From positions 4,867,673 through 4,931,672 of the forward strand of contig NC_039501.1 of NCBI RefSeq assembly GCF_003590095.1: a stretch of 64,000 bases of DNA, given 5' to 3'. Positions 10,398 through 21,289 of the stretch are shown here, piece after piece (positions within the stretch are counted from its first letter, which is position 1; each line of letters begins with the position of its first letter). The DNA is from Trichoplusia ni (lineage: Eukaryota; Arthropoda; Insecta; Lepidoptera; Noctuidae). The translations under genes were made by a program, and so were the position numbers. The notes under the pieces are model-generated. The model saw only the letters and a list, made by a program, of their open reading frames with translations, was not told the origin of the DNA and searched no databases.

Positions 10398-10450
10398 GAG
10401 AGCACGGTCGTGGCCTAGTGGTTGAGTGTATGGTTTTGTGTTGTCGATGC
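10398..10450 (+). repeat. tRNA-like SINE head fragment
   Basis: The text tcgtggcctagtggttgagt fits a tRNA A box and D-arm. No good B box follows, so this is a decayed SINE head, not a gene. Confidence 0.4.
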
Positions 10451-10534
10451 AAACTCTTGCGACGATGTGATGTTACAATGTTATATGAGTAATAAAAAGA
10501 CAGTAATTAATTTCTTCAAATTAAAATTGCTGCC

Positions 10535-10690
10535 AAAGTGCAAATCAAAAGTCATTTATTCAAATTAGGCTACTAAGTAGCACTTCTTGAAGGTCAGATT
10601 ACATCGGACAGCACCCAGTTTGCCCACCCTCAACCGCTTTCTAAGTGCTTTTGCTGTGAAAGAAGAAACCAAAATGAAGCGCAGTAACAA
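10535..10690 (-). repeat. CR1/Jockey-type LINE 3' UTR fragment
   Basis: Shares cattta ttcaaattaggctac, aagtagcacttcttgaaggt, gacagcacccagtttgccc and gcttttgctgtgaaagaaga with the LINE at 12888. Its tail lies to the left, so the element is on the minus strand and is 5'-truncated within the 3' UTR. Confidence 0.7.
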
Positions 10691-11344
10691 ATTCACAAAA
10701 AAATATATGGCTACCCATAGAATTTATGACTGTACTAACGTCTGTGCTCTGATTTTTACTGTTTGCTGCTATAGTTTCTACAGAAATACATCCTCTTTAA
10801 TCAACTATATATATATAACTATATGTCCTGAAATACAACCTGGTGAAAGACTCGCAAAAGACTAGAGAACGAATCCTTAGTAACAGGTTGCCAGGCTAAA
10901 ACCCAAACTAGATTTTCCGCCCTCTTTTCTTAGTACTTGTGGGCAGACTAGACAGAAACATATTTTATTCATTCTCTCTTTATTTTTATTTAGTCTGAAG
11001 GAAGCCTTTATTTACGCACGAAGGTCATTGTTTTAGCCCATTATGGTTAGTAACAACGACATATTCTTTATCTCGAGACAATAGGGTTGAATTTCGCATG
11101 TAATTGTTTATCGTGATGTGGTGTCGATCAAACTAGACCTAGATTCTGTTTAGCACTAAATATAGAAAGGATGTCTGGGTTAAGATATTGTGTTGTGGGT
11201 CAGTAAGTAGTAAGATGGCTAGTGTTATTATACGATTTAGTTTTTTTATGATCAGTTTCAGTTTCACTTTCAAACCACAATTATGATGAAACAAAGTAAA
11301 CGTAAAGAAATTGAAAATTCCCCGACGGCAAAAAATTGCTTTCA
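10691..11344. other. Unassigned stretch
   Basis: AT-rich with no family recognised and no coding signal. Confidence 0.35.
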
Positions 11345-11530
11345 AATCGGTTTACGCGTTTAGAAGCTACGACACAGACAGACAAACCTTTACTCCCACT
11401 TAGATAAGAGCTCATGATCTTGACAAGTTTGGACCGTTTTAGCTGAAAATGTCGAAGAAACATCGCTCTTTCATGGTTCACCCGTTTAAGTGCTACGATC
11501 TCACAGAATGACACACGGACACACACATAT
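11345..11530 (-). repeat. Decayed repeat with bound-style motif (cggttcacgcgtttaagagctac family)
   Basis: Two adjacent stretches (aatcggtttacgcgtttag then gctacgacacagacagac; ttcacccgtttaagtgctac then gatctcacagaatgacacac) carry the same sub-motif, suggesting two fragments of one family. Related plus-strand fragments lie near 20258, 37286 and 62988 (gtctgtggcatcacagctcc). Confidence 0.4.
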
Positions 11531-11714
11531 AAAAAATATATATTACACATTTGCCAGACCATGTAATGGAAAAGTACCGGCTGGAAATTGGCAAAAAAAT
11601 CTCGTCAGACAAAGGTCACCGAAAATCAAGCACATTTAACGGATACCTTTTTCCATTAAACTAATTACCTAGGTGTGACCTAAGATAAGGTGTGACATGT
11701 CTAGACCTGACATT

Positions 11715-11885
11715 AGCTTTTTAGGGTTCTTTAGGCTGTCTGTCCGTCGGTCTGTCACCAGCCTGCACGTCATGGATGGTAAACACTTTTCGATGATGTA
11801 TTTCTGTTGCTCCAACATCAACTAATATAAGTTAAGGTCTGTATTACGTTTAATAAGTTACAATAAACACTTTTTTGTATTGAAA
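11715..11885 (+). repeat. J repeat fragment
   Basis: Begins with ttttagggttct and has the J-type gtctgtccgtcggtctgtca followed by accagcctgcacgtcatgga. The usual 3' end (gactcgcacttgaccg) is absent. Confidence 0.5.
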
Positions 11886-11888
11886 GAA

Positions 11889-12123
11889 AAACTACTTTTA
11901 CGGATTTTATCGCGGTTTAATTGGTAGTTTTAGATTTAGTTCACGACGTTTCGACACCTTTGCAGGTATCATGATCACGGGCAGACGGAGATGGCGCTCG
12001 TCTTGACAGAAGATGTTGCTCGTTCTACCTTTATCTACGTTAATCTAAAATAAAACCGCGACAAAATCCGTTAAAGTAGTTTGATTTCAATGTCTAATAT
12101 TCGCGTAAACCTAGGAAACCACT
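11889..12123 (+). repeat. FB repeat, foldback with about 28-bp inverted arms
   Basis: The left arm (actacttttacggatttta then tcgcggttta) recurs inverted at about 12051-12080 (aaaccgcgacaaaatccg, ttaaagtagt). Between them are gacgtttcgacacctttgca and ggtatcatgatcacgggcag. A unique outer segment (caatgtctaatattcgcgta, aacctaggaaaccact) lies outside the right arm. Copies occur at 34387 (same orientation) and 50341 (opposite). The inner text resembles Penelope-like element termini as I remember them, but that is not established. Confidence 0.65.
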
Positions 12124-12651
12124 ACGAGTTTTGTATGTTTAATAATTGTCTAGATAATGAAAACCCTACGGATAGATTACCTCGTATAATCTTCTTTCAC
12201 AATATAATCCTTTATTAAATAAAACACAAGTTCTCTTTCCCCAAAGATCCGTTAAGAAACTCCGAATAATTCATACAAACCGCTTAAGTGCGTTCCGAAG
12301 TACCAACATTGCTTATAATGCAGTAAATAAATCTTCGGATTTGTTGCGGTACTTTAAGTGGCAGAAAGTGTTATCTAGTGCCGTGCTCTTTGAACTGTTT
12401 GGGGACCTTTTAAGAAAGAGGTTTTGTGGATTTCCTTGTGGTTTCTGGACAGTTCTGAGGTATGAGTTAAGGAGTTTAGTAAAAGAAGAATTTTAAACTA
12501 AAGTTAATAAATAAAGACTTGACAGAACCTGGTTAACATGGCCGGTTACCGGACCAGTAAGCTAAAAAAAGGTATTTGCAACTAAAATTCGTCACCCATC
12601 AAATTTATGACCACAACAACCCCTGATTCACGTCAATATGAATATTTTCAA
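12124..12651. other. Unassigned stretch
   Basis: No feature recognised between the FB repeat and the HelA copy. Confidence 0.35.
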
Positions 12652-12851
12652 TAGCTGTTGCCCGCGACTTTGTCCGCGTGGTTAGAAGATATAAGTTATG
12701 ATTTATACCTGCCCTGTTTTTACTTTCCTCGATGAATGGTCTATTCAACACAAAAAGATTTTTTAAATTTTTTACCAGTAGTTCCTGAGATTAGCTCCCG
12801 TTCAAACAAACAAACAAAGAAACTCTTCAGCTTTATATATTAGTATATAGA
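12652..12851 (-). mobile_element. HelA copy with internal deletion
   Basis: The 3' hairpin end (atagctgttgcccgcgactt, with CTAG changed to CTAT on the element strand) and the 5' end (atattagtatataga) are present, but the cttcgctcctattagtcgca segment is deleted between ccctgtttttac and tttcctcgatg. It is about 200 bp. Confidence 0.75.
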
Positions 12852-12887
12852 TTAGTTCTGTGAAAATTACTACTGTCTGCCTATAAC

Positions 12888-14178
12888 CAAAATCAAAATC
12901 AAAATCAAAATTCATTTATTCAAATTAGGCTACTAAGTAGCACTTTTTGAAGGTCAAGTTACATTGGACAGCACCCAGTTTCGCCTACCCATCACCGCTT
13001 CCTAAGTGCTTTTGCTGTGAGAGAAGAAACGGTGCAACAAACTCCCCAGCAGCACGCTGTCATTCCCATTACAAAATTATTATTATTATTATACAGAACA
13101 ATAACAAAATAAGTGTGCAGGTGCCATGCCAAACAAACAAAAATTTGAGTTCGCCGTATCTAATCCAATACGAAATTTAACTGTAAGTACAAAGGCCAAG
13201 GTCAGCAGACCGACCAGTCACCGCAAGCAGCACCCGTTCACGAGTATGACGCAAGGGTCAGCCATCACCTCCCTCGCCATATTTGAGGGAAGGAGGTGAC
13301 CCGACCCAAGACGCCACCGCAGGCACTGACGACTAAGGGAGCATGACGTATCTGCTGCCGGCTAATAAAATAAAACTCAAAGAAAGAAATACCCCAAACG
13401 TTGATTTACCTGGCACAGCCCTGAACACGGAGGTGGCATAAATTGCTACATCATTGAATTTTATAATTAATAAAATTATACATGTCAAAATTTGAAAAAA
13501 ATAATATATACGTGTATGCGTATAATTATACTAAAAATAAAACAAAATAGGTAACACAATGTTACACACATAGAGTATGTCTATCAAATTACATACTAAT
13601 CATACACGTCAAACATTAATCCACACTAAACCGTCCTGTGTAAATCACGGCGACCAACTATTTTTATCATTTAAATAATCATTTATTGTATAATAAGCCT
13701 TCTTGCATAGTTTATCCTTAATGGTTGTTTTAAATGAGCTAAAAGGCAGTTCCAATAAAGTGAGAGGTAGTTTATTGTAGAGGCGAACACTAAGTCCCAC
13801 AAATAAGTTGTGTACCCTGTGTAAACGGTGCGATGTACCAATTAACTTATGTTTATTCCGTGTATTTATACTATGTATATCACTGTTTTTCGGGTATAAG
13901 TGAAGATTTTTTCGTATCAATAGTATATTATCTAAAATAAATTGGGATGCTACCGTTAAAATGCCTATCTCTTTAAATCGCTCCCTAAAAGAAACTCTAG
14001 AGCCTAGCTGGTAAATGGATCTGACAGCTCGCTTTTGTAAGACGAATATCGCTTCGATATCAGCCGCCTTTCCCCACAGAAGTATGCCATAGGACATAAC
14101 GCTAGGGAAGTAGCTGAAATAAACAAGACGAGCTGTGTCCACGTCAGTAATCTGCCTAACTTTTCTAACCGCATAAAA
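12888..14178 (-). mobile_element. 5'-truncated CR1/Jockey-type LINE
   Basis: The 3' end carries a (ttttga)n tail, read on the plus strand as (aaaatc)n at 12888. The 3' UTR (about 12910-13640) includes a hairpin-capable stretch at 13265-13299. Coding ends at 13645 and extends to about 14178, where the match to the expected protein stops. The short triplication of ttccatcaga at 14180-14219 sits right at the 5' junction. It is about 1.29 kb; the endonuclease and most of the RT are gone. Confidence 0.8.
13645..14142 (-). pseudogene. LINE RT protein, C-terminal segment (165 codons)
   Basis: This is the C-terminal part of the endonuclease/reverse-transcriptase protein of a CR1/Jockey-group non-LTR retrotransposon, lying downstream of the RT catalytic core. 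Recognisable landmarks are SYGILLWG (residues 17-24), LQKRAVRSIY (35-44), NTRNKHKL (93-100), LYNKLP (121-126) and IKDKLCKKAYY (141-151), ending in NDYLNDKNSW. The frame is uninterrupted and continues at least 12 codons upstream of the first Met (AVRKVRQITDV), so the Met is not a true start. The YADD catalytic motif is not present because the copy is 5'-truncated; it cannot be functional. Family placement rests on remembered lepidopteran LINE proteins. Confidence 0.85.
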
Positions 14179-14579
14179 CTTCCATCAGATTTTCCATCAG
14201 AATTCCATTTCCATCAGATAAAACTGGTTTTAACCTCTTAAACGTAATCTTAAAAAAAAAACACAAAACATCGAATCAAGAAGAACATGGTATTAATAAT
14301 AACCACAGAGACAATGGATTCACTTTACAAACTCCAGATCTAATCCCAAGTTGTACTAGATAGTGATACATACTGCATTGCAAACTTTGTTGAAACTACT
14401 CATAGCTAACTTGTGTCAGTCCGATGCTCATTCCATGTTCCAGTGATGCAATCGACTATCTCGTCTGAATTGTAGATGTGTTTAATTTGTCTTCAGTTAT
14501 AATACGGGTGTAGGAGACGAACGAGATGTATAACCCAAAAAATGGATGACAAAAGTAGTATTCATTACAGAGTGGAATA

Positions 14580-14625
14580 ATCTAAGGGAGGCCTTTACCC
14601 TGCAGTCGGACAGTCATCATTAGCC
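14580..14625 (+). repeat. RTE-type LINE 3' scrap
   Basis: taagggaggcctttaccctg then cagtcggac corresponds to the gaggcctatgtccagcagtggg end seen at 7276 and 53888, followed by a degraded gtcatcatt tail. Confidence 0.45.
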
Positions 14626-15319
14626 AAGTCTTCCCAACTATTTCACAATTATATCACTCACCGTTTCTTCTTCAAACTCCACAGCACAGCACAGTGTCAA
14701 CTTTTCCACAATATAATATGAACTCATTATTTCTGTTATAAGTGATCCATCAGCTAAAAAAGCATACAGAATTTCTCATATCGTTTATTCCTAATCATGA
14801 ATTTCTTTCTTTAAATCTACGATGGAAACGTATGCGTCTACTCGTACATAGCAATGCCTCCGATACGCAACCAGAATAACAAATAATTCATTATTTCAAT
14901 AAAACCTTAATTTCAAACAATTCAAAATGGAATAACAAAAATTAAACAGAAGTATTTCGGTACCAGAAAATCAGGGAGTTTCCAAACCTGCTTTTGACAT
15001 ATTAAAAAGCGAAGGGTAGTTTTAAAAGCCAAAAATTCTCGCTGTTTTTGCTTGTTCGAATAGATTTATTATAACGTTCGCATCGCAGGAATTTGTGCTA
15101 CATATTTTTCGCATACCATTGTGTAAAACTATCCTATTCCTATGTAACGATAGGTCATACTATGGATAGTGATTCAGTAGCTGCAGTTTATACAAAAGCC
15201 ATATTGATTATCTGTACGTGTTAGTATTTTATAAAAGAGAAACGTTCTTTTTGTGAATAAACTTTTATTAATGGACAAAAAGAATGCAAATTAAAATCAG
15301 TTATAAAATAACGAGGTCG
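14626..15319. other. Unassigned stretch
   Basis: AT-rich. I saw no family or coding pattern. Confidence 0.35.
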
Positions 15320-15490
15320 TTGTTTTTTTAGAGTTCCTTAACCGAGGATAGAAACGGAAATATGACTGAGGCAGCTCTGTCTGGCCGTCGGCTACCAGGC
15401 TGTATCTGATGAACTGTGATAACAAGACCATTCTGTATTTTTTTTTCTGCTGCCATAAAAACAAATACTAAACGAGATCTCATAATTTTA
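15320..15490 (+). repeat. J repeat, 5' part
   Basis: Has ttagagttccttaaccgagg, aacggaaatatgactgag, ggccgtcggctaccaggctg and tatctgatgaactgtgataa, the order typical of J copies at 27447 and 44645. The 3' end is missing. Confidence 0.6.
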
Positions 15491-15527
15491 TTGTAAAGAT
15501 ATTTTTTGGAAATTTATCTGATGTTCT

Positions 15528-15770
15528 CATCATCATAGCCTTTCCCAACTGTAGGTATTTGATTCTGCTTCCAGTTTCACCGGAACAGTTAAGAACCAAT
15601 GCTTTACAAGGAGCGACTGCCTATCTGACCTTCTTAACTCAGATGTGTTAACATGCCTTCCGAAACACGGACGAACTCGTTATGACAAAGATGCTCTCTA
15701 CAGACCAACTTTATGAAATGTAGCCTATCTTGTGATCAATCAATTTGTACAGCCGTAACTTAGCCACAAG
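15528..15770 (-). repeat. S5 SINE with internal deletion
   Basis: Tail side at the left (atcatcatagcctttcccaa) and head at the right (gatcaatcaatttgtacagc, cttagccac). A central block is deleted between cttcttaactcag and atgtgttaacatgcc. The 5S-like motif is more decayed than in the 36623 copy. Confidence 0.75.
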
Positions 15771-16084
15771 CTTCTAATTAGATAATTTTAATTCCAATTC
15801 TCAAAACAATGGCATTTAAATTAGTTTATGCTGAATCTCATTAACCAATTTACGTTCATTGGTTAAAATACATGCAACTGTTATTTGCTGTTTGTAAACA
15901 ATTGAATACTGCGTACTTGAATTATCTATTTATTGTGGCAACTGATTGGTGAATTTCAATTAGTATTTAGAACCACAATTTACTTTATAATAGGTTTATT
16001 TCTGTTTCATTTCATTGAGTGTTATGGATACCGTATAGCAGTAGTTATTCGAGATAGAATTACTTTGAGACTCCGATAAATGAA

Positions 16085-16593
16085 TCCTACTAATATTTTA
16101 AAAGCGAAAGTTTGTAAGTATGGATGGAAGTTTGATACTCTTTAACTCCAAAACCACTGAACGGAATAGGGATGATGACTGGGTATAAAAAGAATAAATC
16201 TCATTAGTCCCTCAGTTAGATAATTGAAAAGTACGGGAAACGTATTTTTTCCTTTTTCAGAAATACTAGAATTGACAAAGATTAACTGCTTGAAAGTTTA
16301 GGAGAGGGGGCTTGTGACGTAACGATAGAGTAAAATCTATACTCAATCGTGACGTCACGCGTAAGTTTCATTCACTGTAATTTGGTCAATTTATGTTTGC
16401 GGGACAAATTAAAAAATACGTATCCATTATTATACAAAAAACTACAAGACGGACACTGCAAAAAAAAAAAATTCGTCATCCCTGTTGGATGAAATTTGGA
16501 ACACAAATACTTTTAACCTGGATTATTACAGAATAGTTTTTATTCCGATTTTATGTTTGAGTGGGATAGGGCGAGCTCGCGGGCAACATCTAG
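16085..16593 (+). mobile_element. HelB Helitron-like element, full length
   Basis: Begins tcctactaatattttaaaag with A on the left and ends gcgggcaacatctag with T on the right, a clean Helitron A|T insertion. The interior has gcgaaagtttgtaagtatgg, accactgaacgga, and a near-palindrome at about 16313-16352 (gtgacgtaacgat ... atcgtgacgtcac, one mismatch) containing a CRE core. No Rep/helicase coding. A second HelB starts seven bases downstream. Confidence 0.75.
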
Positions 16594-16600
16594 TTATAAA

Positions 16601-16830
16601 TACTACTAATATTATAAATGCAAAAGTTTATTTGTATGGATGTACTATACACACTCAGCTGAAACCGGTTAGACTGGAAGCCGACCCTAAACATAGTTGG
16701 GAAAAGGCTAGGCCGATGATGATAGTTTAAAACCGGGATTAACACATAGGATAGTTTTTACCGTCGCCGTTTTATTTTCCCGTGGGATCATATTCGATTT
16801 GCAAAGCGCGGGACTGTGGGCAACAGTTAG
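16601..16830 (+). mobile_element. Second HelB copy, split by an S5 SINE
   Basis: The 5' part (tactactaatattataaatg, aaaagtttatttgtatgg) is interrupted at about 16655 by an S5 fragment and resumes at about 16728 (acacataggatagtttttac, ttttcccgtgggatcatatt) to end gggcaacagttag, a TTAG variant, with T after it. It stands in direct tandem with the HelB at 16085-16593. Confidence 0.7.
16655..16724 (+). repeat. S5 SINE 3' fragment nested in HelB
   Basis: tcagctgaaaccggttagac, tggaagccgaccctaaacat and aaaggctaggccgatgatga are the last 70 bp of S5 including its GATGAT tail. It lies inside the second HelB, so it inserted later. Confidence 0.8.
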
Positions 16831-17289
16831 TAATAATATGAAAATCGAGGTTAAGCAAACATTGGTACGGTTAAGATTTTGATGTGTCGCCAATTTTTTT
16901 TTGCTTTTGAATATTAAAGTACAGGACTTCAGAATCCGACTCACACTTGTTTCTTTTTTTAGTTACAAAGTTATGAGTATTGCAAGTGATAGAAAGAATT
17001 TAGTTGGACCAACGTAAACAGCTTAATTTCCGTTTGCAAGCTGCGCGGGTTAATAACAGCTTGTTATTCGAGTTTATAGCTGACATATCTTGTTGCAACA
17101 GAATCCTTTTCTGGTGTTCATTGTAGCGAGGTTTTCTTTTTAGTTTTTGAAATTATTTTTCTTAGGAACCGGATAAAGGTATGCGTTTAAAAAGATTTGT
17201 TGCACGACTGCTTTTTAGAATTGTCGATTTTAAGTGTATTTTGTATAAGACTGTGGCATGTTCTGCATGAATATTATGTAGGTAAAATC
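16831..17289. other. Unassigned stretch
   Basis: No feature recognised. Confidence 0.35.
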
Positions 17290-17332
17290 AATGTTTGCGA
17301 TGTATCGCGGGTTCGATCCTTGCCTAGGACCA
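17290..17332 (+). repeat. T1 SINE B-box fragment
   Basis: Only the text around the B box (tatcgcgggttcgatccttg, cctaggac) survives, about 43 bp. Confidence 0.55.
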
Positions 17333-17427
17333 CTACGCGTCGGACTCAACTATCAGCTGTAAGTTCTTTTCATATGACACATCATATTAAACAAGGCCAT
17401 TTTTCTGATAATACTAAACAACTTATA

Positions 17428-17556
17428 AATCACATGCACAGGACTCAATAATATTTTTTGGATCACAAAAGCTTGTCCTACGTGGGGACCGAGCCCGCGA
17501 CACGCGGCGCACACTGGGTTTGGCGTGGTGAACCATTGATCTATCCATGCAGTCTT
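17428..17556 (-). repeat. T1 SINE, inverted copy
   Basis: cttgtcctacgtggggaccg, cgacacgcggcgcacactgg, gtttggcgtggtg and gatctatcca are the reverse complement of the T1 head. The body is shortened (aatcacatgcacaggactca). Confidence 0.75.
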
Positions 17557-18027
17557 GCAATAGATACCCTTTGTAATCAACTATGTGGATTATTTATATA
17601 ACAATTTTTTGTATTCTATAAATAAAAAAGGCTTTCAGCTCAATCAGTATTAAAACAAACAACTATCATAGAAGCATTAATTTTCTTTCACTATTAGATA
17701 ATTATATTCTGTATACTTAGAAAATATTAGAATCCTTTTTCATAATATTAAAGATAATTAGACCTTTTAGCTCTAATGATTAGCACTCTTTTCATTAACC
17801 CTAAGTCTAAGTGTAGCCTAATAAGTCCATCAAGACTGTTCCATTTCTGAGTCCTAAGTCTAGATATAATTCAGACAAGATGAAACGTTAGTTTTTCGTT
17901 TCGTTCTTAATAAGTTATTTTGATACTGAATTAAAGATCCATTAGAGGAAAGTAGTCTTTTAATTAATAACGTTGTATTATAAGATGAGTAAATATTTAG
18001 ATTTCGCTGTATTTTTATTAATACTAG
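17557..18027. other. Unassigned stretch
   Basis: AT-rich, no family recognised. Confidence 0.35.
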
Positions 18028-18275
18028 TATTTACTCGCGACTTTGCTCGCGTGGCGTAGAAGATATAGGTTGGGCATTTTTTTATAATCGGATTAAGTAT
18101 TTTAGAGTGTATTTTCTCCTCGTTTTTGCCGCGATTTTCGACATTTTATGACTGCTCTGCTCCTATTAATTATAGCGTGTTGTTATATAGCCTTAATAAA
18201 TTAGCTATTAAACACTCAAAGTTTTTTTCAAATTGGACCAGTAGTTCCTGATATTAGACGTCCAACACAGCAAGC
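18028..18275 (-). mobile_element. Diverged HelA/HelB-type Helitron remnant
   Basis: In order on the plus strand: actcgcgactttgctcgcgt, gtagaagatataggttgg, tgctcctattaattatagcg, and tggaccagtagttcctgata, all HelA landmarks on the minus strand. The terminal CTAG is lost and the copy is older than those at 35102 or 40499. Confidence 0.65.
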
Positions 18276-18399
18276 GTGAACGCAGCAAGGTCTTAAATTA
18301 AAGGAACTTCAAAATGATGTATGGTTTTGTATCGCACAAATGGCTGCACCAATTTTAATGAAATTTTGTGTAGATGTCTAAAAGTGCATAACAAGAATG

Positions 18400-18457
18400 T
18401 ACCTTACCCATATTACTACGCTTTTAATAATAAAAGCGTAGTAATATGGGTAAGGTA
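18400..18457. repeat. Perfect 26-bp inverted repeat (hairpin, 6-nt loop)
   Basis: 18400-18425 (taccttacccatattactac then gctttt) is exactly complementary to 18432-18457, with loop aataat. Pairing stops at the next base on each side (g/g). No flanking element explains it. Confidence 0.9.
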
Positions 18458-20257
18458 GTGCAAATTATGTGCAGGCAACACCAGGGCACGTACAAAAAAA
18501 AATAAGATTTGTCGCCAAAATTAACAACAGAAACTAAATCCCATTAATTTCGAAGCAATAAATTTTCTTAAGTAAATAAAAGACAATGTTAATATTCCCT
18601 TTAATCCAGAGAAACGGCACGTTTTGTAAATATCCCTTAATTCGAAGGAAAAAGGGCCTTTATGTAATAAGGGAGTGGGGATACTGGCGGAATTCTGATG
18701 AGGTGGTAGGGGGTTCGGTGCCGTTCGATGGTATTTAGACTTGTGAAGTATTTTTGGATATTTGATACTTTTCGATAAAAATATGAAGAAATTTTCTGTA
18801 AGTATGCTGTCAAATGGTTACAATTTTGAATCGATTTATAAACTCAGAACACGGCAGCTCTCTCTACAAATAATGTATAAACCTCTATCACACAAAACAA
18901 ATTACACAAGAAATAGAATTGATTTTCTCATAAACTAACCGAAGAATGCAGCAGATCTTACACACAAATCTTGATCAAACCGATTATAATTTAGTTAAAT
19001 TAACCACTTTTTTAGTGGCACCCAAAAAAGCTCTTCATTTTCATGCAATAAAACGGCATTTTATATAACGTTTTTGTTTTAACACTTAGCAAATACAATA
19101 GCAGACAAAACCTTGAAATTCTTCTCTCTCCTCGATTCCTCATGACTGAGGATCGTGACTATATGAGGTCGCGTCATCCACCAGACCTCACCATGCGGTC
19201 ACAGTCTTCGGCCATTTGAACCAACAAACCTTCATAGATACTCTACAGTACTCTAGACCAATTTCATAGCAACCTCACTATTTTTCCCGACATTTCCACA
19301 TCACTAAACCTACAGCAATAATCACTATACATTCCATTCCCCACCTTAACACTCACACAATAAAGACGAAACTCGTCCAAGCATTCGTTATTGACAGTCG
19401 ATATTTCTCATTTATTTTCATTACATTGTTCTTTTCATTTTGTGCATTGCTTCATTGGAGTGTCACTTGTTTCCGCGACTGTACAACGTGAAAGATACAA
19501 TTATTTTTGTTTTGTCAACGATTGTACCTATTGCCATTGTTATTGTTAATGTTTTTCTTTTTGTGTTTAGTCAATCGATTTATATAAAGGATGGTCATGT
19601 TTTTGAAGGGAATTTCATTTTGTGAGTTGAATTGTTTCTTCTTTTAAATTTTAATGGTTAACATTTTAATTTGAGATAATTTTGTTTACATCCAAATGCA
19701 GCAAAGTTAAGTTTGGCGAAATTTTATGTTTGTATATAGCCAAAAATATATATCCCAGAACTGCTAGAAAAGGCCGTATCTGACATTCTGTCATACAAGA
19801 TAACTACGATTAAAGTGCCAAATCACTTTAAGTGACTCCAATAGGACTTTACCTCGCAACTACTATTTCATATCGATTAAAACTATTCAAGATCCCTCAA
19901 ATTATTTTCATTGAGATATTTCAGTAAAAAACAAAAATCTTCTATCAAGAACCTTATTACAGTTTTTTAAGAAACACCGAAAAAAAACCTTTAAAACTTA
20001 CTTATTTCAGTCCAATTAGGTTGTTTTCGGTACGTTTCGCTTGATTTGGTGTAGAACAGGCTCATTTAAATGTATTTCTCTTGAATACTAATGGTTTTAT
20101 ATAGCTTTGAAAGAAAACCTGTTTTTATAAGGTAAGAATGAGGTCAAAGATTACTTGAATTGGGATTCACGTATTGAAAAGGAAATTCTTCGGAAAGGTA
20201 TCTTTTGGAGTTAATTATATACCTCTTGTTTTAGGATTGGTTCATGGTTTTTAACCT
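18458..20257. other. Unassigned stretch
   Basis: About 1.8 kb of AT-rich DNA without recognised families. The 61-codon plus frame at 19440-19625 is hydrophobic and low in complexity and is not supported as a gene. Confidence 0.35.
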
Positions 20258-20345
20258 CCATGCAAAAGAGGAGTGTTTTTTGTCTGTGGCATCACAGCTC
20301 CCGAAATGATTGAGCGATTTGAATATTGTTTGTTTTGTATTGAAG
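20258..20345 (+). repeat. Repeat fragment with gtctgtggcatcacagctcc motif
   Basis: gtctgtggcatcacagctcc, cgaaatgattgagcgatttg is shared with 62988 (tctgtggcaacatagctctc, gaacgcatttagcgatttc). It is a small fragment of a dispersed family. Confidence 0.5.
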
Positions 20346-20600
20346 GTTAATTATGCACAAGCGTTCCTAGTCATGTTCGATATACGTGTACTGCCTATTT
20401 TAATAATTCAAAGGACCTATGTTTTTCAGACGTGTTTAGCAGGCATTTAACGCTACATCTATATCACACTAAAATATTTAAAAGAAAAGAAAAATGCGTA
20501 ATTAAACATGACATAAAAACACATGGACTTTCTATATTTCGAAGAAAAGTCATCAACAGTATTTCTTACAAAATTCACTGCGACAAAAAACGAAACGTAC

Positions 20601-20807
20601 CGCAGATTTGACCTCAAGATTATCATCTTTTCCACATCCCATTTTAATATCCCCAAACCGATCGCTAGTCAATAAACTCGAATTTTCGCCCAAAAAATAC
20701 CGAATAAGCCAGTAAAAGTAAAAAATATCTTCGTAATTAGGAGTTTTCTTGACCTTACACGACAGTTTTTCCCGATAATCGCCCTCCTTTCCTTTCAGTC
20801 GTTCCAT
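20601..20807 (-). CDS. Unrecognised candidate coding exon (69 codons)
   Basis: Minus-strand frame beginning at an ATG at 20807 in a good context (gctaaatgg, A at -3) and open for 69 codons to a possible gtacgt donor at 20600; it would run on to a stop at 20553 if unspliced. The start is hydrophilic (MERLKGKEGDYREKL), residues 27-38 are aromatic-rich (IFYFYWLIRYFL), and codons are not simply AT-driven, unlike most frames here. No domain is recognised and no repeat family overlaps it. Upstream (plus-strand about 20838-20862) the minus strand has several TCATTC/TCATTCA initiator-like motifs. It may be a first exon, an old transposon fragment, or chance. Confidence 0.3.
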
Positions 20808-20921
20808 TTAGCTTTTTTTGTCCTCGACAATAGTTCACTCGATCGGAATGAATGATGAATGATTCTAACCTACTTCTACCTATCATAGGTAGGGTTATGT
20901 ATGTTTAGGACAATCAATTGT

Positions 20922-21080
20922 ATGGATAAACGTGGACCCACTCTGAGCGAAGTGTCGCGGATTCGATTCCCGCTTAGGATAAACCATTGTATGATCTAGA
21001 AATGCTTGTATTGAAGGTAGGTTAGGTCTTTGTGCGTGTGACTTGGATGTTTGTAAGACTCCTCGCGAGACAATTTTAAA
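20922..21080 (+). repeat. T1 SINE copy
   Basis: tggataaacgtggacccact (decayed A-box side), gtgtcgcggattcgattccc (B box), tgtatgatctagaaatgctt and gtgtgacttggatgtttgta are all T1 landmarks. A small deletion shortens the tRNA-like head. Confidence 0.75.
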
Positions 21081-21289
21081 TCCTAAAAACGAAAAACGTC
21101 TTTTAGAAAAAGGCTCTTAAATAGAATGTTTTGATTGAGTTGCCCCGATGATGGATAGAGGAAATTATGTCAGAACTTGAACCTGCCACATCTGCTTAAT
21201 CTGGTTTTACAAGGATATCAGATTGTTTTGAGATGAAATATTTTAATGCTAGTCTTTTAGACTAGGAAAAAAATGTCCTAGTGAAAACT

